This document shows positions 1 through 8,969 of a stretch of 64,000 bases of DNA, one piece after another (position 1 is the first letter of the stretch; the number at the start of each line of letters is the position of its first letter). A program made the translations under genes and the position numbers. The notes under the pieces were generated by a model that was not told where the DNA came from, did not search any database, and was given only the letters and a program-made list of their open reading frames with translations. Origin of the DNA: Branchiostoma floridae (Eukaryota > Chordata > Leptocardii > Amphioxiformes > Branchiostomatidae); the NCBI RefSeq assembly GCF_000003815.2, contig NC_049991.1:10747024-10811023 (forward strand), read 5' to 3'.

Positions 1-784
1 GGAATACAGTAAAAGAAAATATTCTGGACAGATGCAGAAAATCATCTACTCCATTACATCACACATCAACATGCCTCAAGCCTTTTCTTGGGACTCAAAC
101 ATGCAACAAATTTGTTAGCAAAAACAAGGTTGTGTCATAAAAACATCAAAATCATCGTATAACATTGATGGATTTAAGCAAGGGGCAGAAAAACAGAAAT
201 GTTCCAACCCGCCAGGATTTCTGCAAAGATAAGATTGATGGAAGGGTCACCAAACAAGACATCAAAAGATCACATTTCTGATTGACTTAAGAGCACAAAG
301 CTAAGTGATAATGGCATAAATGATAACAAGGATATCTGCAAGACTAAATCTAGTTTCCTATGATAGTGTTAAAGTCTTGACTTCTGTTTCATGTTGAGGA
401 CAAACTAAAAAAAATGTCTCTCTGTAGATTTCTGGCAGCGTCTTAACTAACATACTTCTGTAGTGTTCTTTTTGGTACATTTTATCTTATACTGAGCCAG
501 CCAGTCTGACCTGTTGAGGCTAATCAGCAATTTAGAAAAAATATATATTCTAACATTCCTATGTACTGTGTACTCTACCAGCCTGACTACGCTGGCTATT
601 ATAGAGAGAATAATTTGCCAGGGGAGTTTTGCTACCAGAGGAGTTGGCTGGCAAAGCAGCCGGAGGGGAAACATTTACCTAAGCGTGGACTGACTCCCCT
701 GGCCAATTACCTGATTTTGTGCCAAATTCTATGATCCCCTACCCCCATAGGAAAGTCTGGTGGAGGCTATATACTGTGCCTGAC
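1..784. other. Intronic DNA of PDXDC1, no exon recognised
   Basis: This stretch lies downstream of the last PDXDC1 exon I can place (minus strand) and should be intron. I looked for the next expected coding block, which in the human protein follows the LWLCRIFRYENG region, and did not find it. Open frames here have no protein-like pattern. Confidence 0.5.
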
Positions 785-3700
785 CTGAAGAGCCTGGACA
801 GCCACAGGGTGGTGTCTGAGATGATCCTGGTGGTGAAGCGCCTGAGCCTGGCGGGCGGCAGCAGGGTGGCGTAGGCGGCCAGGCTGTGTCCCAGCAACGC
901 CAGCTTCGCAGTACTGTCAATACTGGGGGTAAACACTGGGCTGGGGGACAGAATTATAGAGTAATTATCATCAGTGTTAAATGGCAATTAAGAGTTCTAC
1001 TGACCCCCTTAGGGGAAAATTGGACCTTCCCATTTTTTGACAAGTTGCAAAATCCATGTTGGAATTTTGTCTGATTTGAATCATCATAAGAACTGTCCAC
1101 ATGATGAATCAGAAAAAAAGTTTATTTCGTTTGACTAACTGTGTTTGTTCGGCATGTCTTTGAAGGATCTAGAAATGCCAACTGTTTTGACTGTTAACAT
1201 AGAACTTAATGACAACTACACACTACCAGGTATAACTGTTTTTAACAACAAACCAATCCTGCAATAACTTGGCATCGTGAACAGTGTGACCTATGACCTA
1301 CCTCTGCTGAATCTCCTCCTCTGTTCCATGTATAACATCCTGCATGTGTTGCAGAATAACAGACATATCCTGTCCACTGCAAAATGATAACATAGTTGTC
1401 GATAAAGCACATAAAAAAAATAGGGGTTGTTTAAACTCTAGATGATGCTGCAGCTAATAATCTTTTCTCATGGTTGGCATTTGCAAAAAGGTAAGATACA
1501 TAAACACTATTCCTGAAATTCTTTTAAAAATCAATTATGCTGGAGAGAAAGCTAAGATATATGCACCAGGATATAAATGTGTACCTTTGAACTTTGCATG
1601 CTGATTAACTAGAGCAATGATATGTGTCATATATTCCTTACTTTGTAAAGCTAAAATGCTAACTTGGACACAATTTAAGGCCCCAATTCAACTAGATGAA
1701 AAGTGCTGAGCACCCTTAGAGCGACTGAAATTGGATGTGTGTGACCCTTGATTTTATGAATGAAATATGATGACCAATGAAAAAGGATGGTCTAAAGGAC
1801 ATTAAAACATGCGAGATCTTAAAAAAAAGTTCTTTGTCTATAAAATTTGTTGAGCAGATTGTCCTACCTTCCCTGTAGAGGGCCCGGGATGTCTCTCCTG
1901 GTAGCTAGCCGTTCTTCCCTCTCTTTCTTTAATGTACTACATCAATAATAAAAGTTTTTATTGCAAATTCTTGCTCAGGGGCTAATTGCACGTAAAAATG
2001 AAAATGGAAGGACAAATTGTGTAAAGCAATATAGCATGTATCTACTCTAGTGTAAAAGCTAACTTGAGATTCTAACTAAAGTGATTTCTAACTCACTCAA
2101 AAGTGCTGTATCTCATGTCAATGCTATAGTTGAAATTTCCAGCACCACTAGTAACATTACTTACATTAAAACTGTGTCACCTTGAATCAACACAAGTGAG
2201 CCAATTTAGAGTCTCTTTAGCCAACCTAAGGTAAAAACGCAGATTATTTGTCAATGTGTATTCAGTCACTTACTCGTTATAGTCATCCAGTATCTTCATG
2301 GCACTGTCCAGCTGTTGGCTCACTTCGTTCAGCGCTGGGTCAACAATCATCTGAAAATAATTAACATGCAAGGTCATGATGTACCACTGCAAGGTCTTCC
2401 TACAGTAAGGCCCAGTTTAGAAACAAGTCCGTTAACTGTCATACAACGCTTCGCTATGGTGACGGATCTCGTTAAACACACCGGTGCGGGCGGGAGGAAG
2501 CGTTGCAGGCCGCCAATGGGACAGGATACTTGTAATGCGTGCAAATCAAAACGGCACATATTTTCGCCTTGCAACAGTTTATACCTGAATACTGTTCATT
2601 CTGTTTACTACCCGCATTTTCCCTCGTATGAGACGCAATATAGACAAAGGGGCACATGTACAGGCCGAACGGGCAATACCCAGGCTTTCTCGCTGGTGTA
2701 TGGTAGCTAGGTAGCGCAAGCCGGGCACGTTGGTAGGGTCATAGGAGAACACCAAAGAAGTAGTCACTGGTGGCAGGCCATTCCACTTGGAACATTCGAC
2801 GACTTTCAATTTCTCAAACGATTAGAATGAGGAAAACCATGTTTCCATTGCTACGGGCTAGTTAGCATATCATTAGCCTATGATCCACGACGTCCTACTA
2901 CCGTCGCCGGTGACGGTTTCTCTTTACACACGAGAAAAACCGTCACAGGCCCCCGCTGAACCGACCCAGGACCAGGTCCGGAGGTGGCTCAGGTCGGTTT
3001 GCAAAAATACCGTCATTCGCCCCTTATTTCCTCTTATAGACCGGTGATGGTGAAGCGTCATATGACAGTTAACCGACACAGGTCGGTTAAAGGGACTCCA
3101 GTGTAAATTGGGCCTAACTTAAAGTTCTCTAAACAAGCTGATGTTTCACTACATTTAGATGTCCTATAGATTACCACCTACCTGCGCCATATGATCAAAC
3201 ACCCAAGACAACTCAGGGAACCAATAAGGTCTGGTTTATACAGACAGGTGATCACTATACTATATAGGATAATCCTAAATGCTTCTGTCAATCATAAAAA
3301 TATCATCTAAGGGGCCACCAAAAAAGTGGTCCATACACACTGTAGATGTGACCACTTAGTACATAGTTTTCACTTATTCTACAAAATCAAAATCTAGCTC
3401 TCCTCAACTTTCACTTTTAAATGACAAAGAACCTGTAACAGGGAGCAGTTGTCTACCCAGGCTAATAACAACCTGTACAATGCAAGCCTCCAAGACACAA
3501 TTCTAAAACTGGCTTCCCTTCAATGTTTGGAAAAGTCAGTAGTTAATCAGAACATATCAATGTTCTGGGTCATCTCTTCATGTTAAACACTACATCAATC
3601 GTGTAGGTCTGAACCCAAGCTGAAGAAGAGGAAACAAGGCAAACCAGGATGCTAACTTTCAGACAATGTCAACAACCAAAATATCCAGCATAGTGCAGAA

Positions 3701-4258
3701 TGCAGATTTTATGTTTGATCTTTGGACTGATCAATAACATTCACGTGATCAATTCATGCTATCGAAATCCTTTATCACACAAGACTTCTATATGTGACTG
3801 AAATAATAAGTCAACTTGAGGTACCAATAATCATTATGTAGATTAACAACAGATATCAAAGACCGGGCTATCTTTAGATAGCAGGTACCTGATTTTAGAT
3901 ATCTCATCTGTTTGCCCAAAATGCAGTCTTTCAAAGAAAATTCTCTAGGATTGAATTGTAACAAGAATGACGTGTTCACACAACATTTATAGCATGTCTT
4001 CCGTGATTAAATACAAATCCTTTAGCTAAGAACGTTCTAAGAGGGGAGGGGGGCGTTCACCGGACCGGCTTCAGACAACGTCAACAATAATGGTCCTATC
4101 ATCTCTAGCGAAAGTATACATGCTTGTAGAAAAATATCAGTACATCTAGTGGTTCTCACCTTATGAAACCCCTCCTCTAGACTCGCCGGAGGTTTTTCGG
4201 CGGCGGATTTCTTGGTGGGGGAAGGCGCTGATTCTCCGACTGCTATACTGGCCGCCAT
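785..4258 (-). CDS. PDXDC1: PDXDC1, 5' part (four N-terminal coding exons)
   Basis: Pyridoxal-dependent decarboxylase domain-containing protein 1, a PLP-fold protein related to group II decarboxylases; only about the first 100 residues are in the window. Exons on the minus strand are 4258-4160, 2350-2274, 1376-1302 and 922-785, all with GT-AG boundaries and phases that join cleanly. Exon 1 starts MAASIAVGESAPSPTKK. Exon 2 gives DPALNEVSQQLDSAMKILDD, matching human DPTLAEMGKNLKEAVKMLED. Exon 3 gives GQDMSVILQHMQDVIHG, matching human GQDMVSILQLVQNLMHG. Exon 4 gives LALLGHSLAAY and RIISDTTLWLSRLFR, matching human MALLGHSLGAY and RILSDTTLWLCRIFR. I chose the ATG at 4258 because it lies in a YY1-like start context; in-frame ATGs further upstream overlap a CRE and are less likely. 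The catalytic domain lies outside the window. Recognition is from remembered human sequence, not an alignment. Confidence 0.88.
2409..3114. mobile_element. Harbinger/PIF-type MITE in PDXDC1 intron 1
   Basis: The ends form a diverged terminal inverted repeat about 60-75 bp long. The left begins GGCCCAGTTTA and the right ends TAAATTGGGCC; further in, both carry GTTAACTGTCATA followed by an ACGCTTC-like word. Both ends are flanked by TAA (2406-2408 and 3115-3117), the 3-bp TWA target duplication of PIF/Harbinger transposons. No transposase frame is present, so it is non-autonomous. Short open frames at 2315-2809 fall inside it and are not genes. Confidence 0.72.
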
Positions 4259-4299
4259 GTTGGATGTACACGCTGGCAGAAAGTTCACCGATGACGTCA
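4251..4299. promoter_or_regulatory. PDXDC1 start-site promoter: CRE and YY1-like motif
   Basis: A perfect palindromic cAMP-response element, ATGACGTCAT, sits at 4291-4300, about 35 bp upstream of the PDXDC1 ATG. The ATG itself is embedded in CAACATGGCGGCC (minus strand), a YY1-type sequence known to mark TATA-less start regions and translation starts. The arrangement suggests a short 5' leader. Function is inferred from motif match and position only. Confidence 0.55.
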
Positions 4300-4499
4300 T
4301 CACCATAAACAACTGGTTACACCTGTCCGACCCGGGGGGGCGTGGTTAACTTCTAGCTTCATTCAAGATTTGCTTCGATTGGACTTTTGAAAGTGTTTGA
4401 CTCTGCTCAATGCGTCATCACTCGAAAAACACAGACGACAAGACAATAAAAAGTGTAATATAAGAAGTTACGTTAAACAAAAATCTGTCGTTTTTAATG

Positions 4500-5481
4500 G
4501 GGTTTACGGAAAAGCCTGGGCCCAGCAGGCTAGCCTGCAGGCTAGCCAGGCCACCCTTTTTGGGCCCCAAGGCTATGGTTGGGGTTTTGGCTGATAGTGG
4601 ATTTTTTAAAAACCTAAAACTGGGTAACCGACAATTCCAGTACATGCAGGGTGCATTGGACAGAAGGCAAAAGTTTGGTCATATCTATGGGGGATTGGGG
4701 TTGGTTTACAGCAACGAACAATCAACATCCACAACAGGAACTCCCAGGCTTAGTACATTTACTTTTCCTTTGACTATACTGCCAGTCATTCCTACAATAT
4801 AGTGTCTATCAGTAATGGTCCTGCATGAGAGAAAGGAATAACACAACACTATACAACCCCCCCCCCCTCACATACAAGTTCCTACCACTAGACTCAATCA
4901 TTACACATAACATACATCCATTCCTACATCCATGCTCACTGACACTTGATGTTTGAGACATCTGTTTCAAATTTGATGTTTTGGCAAACAGCCCCCATCC
5001 TAGGGTCCCAAATGTTGTCTTGGGTTACCACCACTGACCCAGTTTTCCCACAAGGAAATTTCATAAGAGGCCCAACCATCCTTTCTGTAGGCACACTCAT
5101 TCAAAGCATGAGACATCTGTTTTGAATTTGATGTTGCACCCTATCATTTCCTGACCCATCCTAGTATTCTTCATTTCACCTAGTAACAGTTATCCCTTCC
5201 CTTCAATCTTAAGTTAACATTTCCAGTATTTTCTGTTGTATAATTGGAATTTAGTTTATGACTGTTTTCTTCCAGTCTTGGATGAGTTGTTCATTGCAAG
5301 TCCAGCAATATGATCAACTTTCCTCCATCCCACCCACAGCTGGAATTGTCACTGACCCAGTTTTTACTAAGAAAAAAAGTTCAGCTACAGGACAAACCCC
5401 ATGCATAGCCTTGGGGCCCAGAAAAGGTAGTCTTTCAGGCTAGCCAGCCCAGCTCCTGGGCCCAGGCTTTTCCGTAAACCC
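4500..5481. mobile_element. Non-autonomous MULE-like element, 982 bp
   Basis: Ends form inverted repeats of roughly 80 bp: the left starts GGGTTTACGGAAAAGCCTGG and the right ends with its complement ...TTTTCCGTAAACCC. Both arms contain CAGGCTAGCC and GGGCCCCAAGGCTATG. The element is flanked by an exact 9-bp direct repeat TTTTTAATG (4491-4499 and 5482-5490). Long inverted repeats with a 9-bp duplication are the hallmark of Mutator-like elements. No transposase is encoded; the short frames in it are not genes. It sits just upstream of the PDXDC1 promoter. Confidence 0.8.
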
Positions 5482-5490
5482 TTTTTAATG

Positions 5491-6928
5491 TGGCGACAAC
5501 ACATTGTTCCCTGACCACCCACGGCCTACTTACCTTTACTATAAGACACCCTCTTAGCTTCTTGGAAGGGGCCTATTGTATTGAATACGGGGCGGCCAGG
5601 GGCGCGTTATAACCAGGTCAATGATATAATTTAAAGGATATAAACGTGAGTTTGCGTTACAAAAACATGTGTATTAATACAAAGTCTTTAAATCAAATAA
5701 CGTTACATAACCTATCAAAACGTTATAGTATTAACTAATGTCTTGAAGTTTGAACGTTTGCATGCCTTGTAGAACCAACTCAAAACCCCACCGACCTGTT
5801 CCTCAAGGCTGTATTCATTAGAGAAAGTAGATAGACACATAATTGCGCCTTCGGGGTAGACGCCAATCATATTAAAGATCAGACTAGTACTGATAATTAG
5901 TGTGATTACGCCACTAAACCTTGAGGTCAGCTTGGCTTCCAATAAACGAGAAAGAAAATGATAGATCAAAGAAAGAAAACAAAGTAGCAACTTGATAATT
6001 GATTGTATTCAATGATAACAAAATGGAGTAAATTTAAGTATTCTTGTTATTAGCGTTGGGAGTTAAGGGAGAAGTCGCTAAGAAACAACCACATTCAAAG
6101 ATAATAACAATGACAATTCACAAACTTAACGATACAAACATTTAATTGGCAACACCAACAGAAAAGACACAGGGTCTGTAAACAAGCATGAAGCCCTGTA
6201 CAGCAGTCCGTATCCGTCTCACTTTGACGTATCCTTTAAACGTTTGACAGGTTACAAGCACATTCTTGTATTCAATATTGCTGACTAAGTATAATAGAAT
6301 TTCTTCTCTCCTTTAAATATGTAGTTAATGTAAATTATAGTAGACGAACAAGAGCGACAGTTCATTCACATGCAAGTGTTCATACTAGTCTTCCTTGTCT
6401 ATTTCGCGCAAGTGGACTAATGTACACAGGTTCTTTGTGTAACAACACATCAAACAATTTACAAACACAATGATTTACAAATCCTTACTATTATCCATGC
6501 CACTTCTAAATGCTATTATAGGGAAATCGTTGGGAGTTACATACACATACACATGCATGTCATGTTGACGTCCAGTACACTCATTTTAGTCATTATAATT
6601 CTTTTATAAATATCGAACCTTTCAACCCCTCTGGGTTCTTCGAGTCCTTTATTGAGATCCTCTTTAGCCAACGTCTCATCTCTCTCCCATGGTTAATCAA
6701 AATAAAAAGGTACATCACAAACCACGCATACACAAAAATATACAATCATCTCCGACTTACCCATTTTGTAACAAAGTCCACTGAATTGACAAATCAATCA
6801 TCAAGACCCTTGCAGCGTTATGAATGCTATTAGCGAGCGACAAATGTCTTTGCTAGCTTTCCAGTCATATTAGATTGTCACTTATCTTCATCGAATGTAC
6901 ATGTAAATCAGCCTTATCAGGTTTTGTC
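5491..6928. other. Intergenic DNA, no gene seen
   Basis: AT-rich with no supported coding exon. A 91-residue open frame (5715-5990, minus) is hydrophobic in its first half but has no splice partners and no recognisable family. At about 6640-6660 the minus strand reads CTCAATAAAGGACTCGAAG, which resembles the 3' end of a non-LTR or SINE-like repeat seen near 10.78 kb. Confidence 0.4.
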
Positions 6929-7595
6929 NNNNNNNNNNNNNNNNNNNNNNNNNNNNNNNNNNNNNNNNNNNNNNNNNNNNNNNNNNNNNNNNNNNNNNNN
7001 NNNNNNNNNNNNNNNNNNNNNNNNNNNNNNNNNNNNNNNNNNNNNNNNNNNNNNNNNNNNNNNNNNNNNNNNNNNNNNNNNNNNNNNNNNNNNNNNNNNN
7101 NNNNNNNNNNNNNNNNNNNNNNNNNNNNNNNNNNNNNNNNNNNNNNNNNNNNNNNNNNNNNNNNNNNNNNNNNNNNNNNNNNNNNNNNNNNNNNNNNNNN
7201 NNNNNNNNNNNNNNNNNNNNNNNNNNNNNNNNNNNNNNNNNNNNNNNNNNNNNNNNNNNNNNNNNNNNNNNNNNNNNNNNNNNNNNNNNNNNNNNNNNNN
7301 NNNNNNNNNNNNNNNNNNNNNNNNNNNNNNNNNNNNNNNNNNNNNNNNNNNNNNNNNNNNNNNNNNNNNNNNNNNNNNNNNNNNNNNNNNNNNNNNNNNN
7401 NNNNNNNNNNNNNNNNNNNNNNNNNNNNNNNNNNNNNNNNNNNNNNNNNNNNNNNNNNNNNNNNNNNNNNNNNNNNNNNNNNNNNNNNNNNNNNNNNNNN
7501 NNNNNNNNNNNNNNNNNNNNNNNNNNNNNNNNNNNNNNNNNNNNNNNNNNNNNNNNNNNNNNNNNNNNNNNNNNNNNNNNNNNNNNNNNNNNNNN
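6929..7595. other. Assembly gap (667 N)
   Basis: A run of unknown bases; the true length may differ. It is flanked on the right by a tandem repeat that may have caused the break. It lies downstream of the minus-strand receptor-like gene, so missing exons of that gene could lie in it. Confidence 0.99.
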
Positions 7596-8100
7596 ATGAC
7601 GATCCGTCAACACGTTCATATTTTCTCATTAATTATGCAAATGAGATCATCATTTGCATGATAAATATGTATTGACATTTCTCTCTTTCTCAGCTACATA
7701 TGTGACAAGTTTTAAAGTCTTATCATGGAATGTAGTGAATTTATGAAATATCCTCATTGATTATGCAAATTAGCTGTTGATTTGCATAATTGGTATCTCA
7801 TTATGTAGGTCTTCACTTACGCTACCTACATACCAAAAAACATAATGATCCGTCAACATGTTCATATTTTCTCATTAATTATGCAAATGAGGTCATCAGT
7901 TGCTTAATTGATATCTATCAACATTTCTCTCCTTCCCAGCTACATATGTGACAAGTTTGAAAGTCCTATCATGGAATGCAGTGGATTTATGAATTTTCCT
8001 CATTAATTATGCAAATTACCTGTTGATTTGCATAATTAGTATACCATTATGTAAGTCATCACTCATTCTATCTACATACCAAAAATCATGACGATCCGTC
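7596..8100. repeat. 246-bp tandem repeat
   Basis: The phrase GATCCGTCAACA recurs at 7601, 7847 and 8093, giving a period of 246 bp with two full units and the start of a third. Each unit has ATTATGCAAAT words in both orientations, TCATGGAATG, and the boundary word CTACATACCAAAAA. Single diverged copies occur at about 17.04-17.25 kb and 42.38-42.52 kb, so the unit belongs to a dispersed family. It may extend into the gap. Confidence 0.8.
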
Positions 8101-8470
8101 AACACGTTGTAGAGTTATTCTCGTCCAAAGTTTGAAAGGAAACCGGCGCCTGCAGTTCCAGCCGCTAGGGGGCCCAAACTCACAGCACTTACTCTCTGCC
8201 TCAAGGACTATCTACCACTCAAAAATCACGACCACAGCACGTCCAGAACACGAGATATAAAAAATTGAGTTTCCGCTGCAGTACCTTAGCAAGCCGCTAG
8301 GGGGCCCATTATCGAACTTGACCTTCGTTTTCCCGACCCCTACCCACCTACCAAATATCATCGGGATCCATCCAAGGCTTCTCGAGCTATGCTGTTAACA
8401 CACAGACACACACACACACAGACTCACAAGCCCAAAACATAACCTTAGCCATTCTGGCAAAGGTAATAAA
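8101..8470. repeat. Dispersed repeat end with CCGCTAGGGGGCCC motifs and CA-rich tail
   Basis: Joined directly to the third tandem unit. It carries two copies of CCGCTAGGGGGCCC, then the block TCGAACTTGACCTTC ... TACCAAATATCATC ... GATCCATCCA, a short (CA)n run, and a terminal GCCATTCTGGCAAAGGTAAT. The TCGAACTTGACC/AAATATCAT block recurs twice in intron 7 of receptor E. Class unknown; perhaps a composite non-autonomous element. Confidence 0.65.
8162..8307. promoter_or_regulatory. Pair of CTCF-like motifs inside a repeat
   Basis: CCGCTAGGGGGCCC occurs exactly at 8162-8175 and 8294-8307, same orientation, 132 bp apart. It closely matches the core of the vertebrate/bilaterian CTCF site (CCANNAGGGGGCRS). 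The copies lie in a dispersed repeat, so binding is not implied by conservation; occupancy is a guess. Confidence 0.4.
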
Positions 8471-8969
8471 GCACCCAGCAATATGATAGTGCACAGAATC
8501 ATGATCTGTTGATCAATTCATCGAATGGTTGTTTATATACATGTAGGTCTACAACGGGTGATCAATAAGTTCTGAGTGGCTAGGATGGGGTTGTTGGTTC
8601 CATTTCCAGGCATTACTGGCGACGTTGTGTTCTTTGGAAAGGCACTTTCTTTGTGTGAAAATGGGTTCCTGACTTAGGTTAGAGAAGGAAAATGCAGTAG
8701 AAGGCTAAGAGAGGGATAGTCTACACCTTCCAACAACATGTCCTAGACAAAGTACATAACAATCTACTACTCCTACTACCTCAAGAAGGGACTATCTTTA
8801 GTTGCCTTTAACCTTTTCGAAACAGTAGCCTATGTATGTGTACGTTTTTAGAATGTGCATCTCTGCAACAATATGCAACACATATGCGCTTGCAATTAAG
8901 CTAAGGTATAGCAGGGAGATTTTACATCGTTATCTTCATATAGAAGACAAATGCGCAACACAGTCCTAC
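8471..8969. other. Spacer where the receptor membrane exon is expected but absent
   Basis: In paralogues the exon with loop C and M1-M2 follows exon 6 after 120-410 bp. Reading the minus strand here I found no YPCCP-type motif, no [11 protein letters not shown]-type motif and no M2-like sequence. Nothing else is recognised. Confidence 0.6.

Noticed and set aside
2315-2809. 131-residue plus-strand frame and minus-strand frames here
   Set aside because: They lie inside the MITE in PDXDC1 intron 1 and show no family pattern.
5715-5990. 91-residue hydrophobic minus-strand frame
   Set aside because: No splice context, no homologue recalled, and composition is typical of AT-rich non-coding DNA.
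6865-7675. Long open frames across the gap on both strands
   Set aside because: They consist of unknown bases; no real coding evidence.
7596-8100. CRISPR-like array
   Set aside because: Units are long, contiguous and lack spacers; the genome is eukaryotic.
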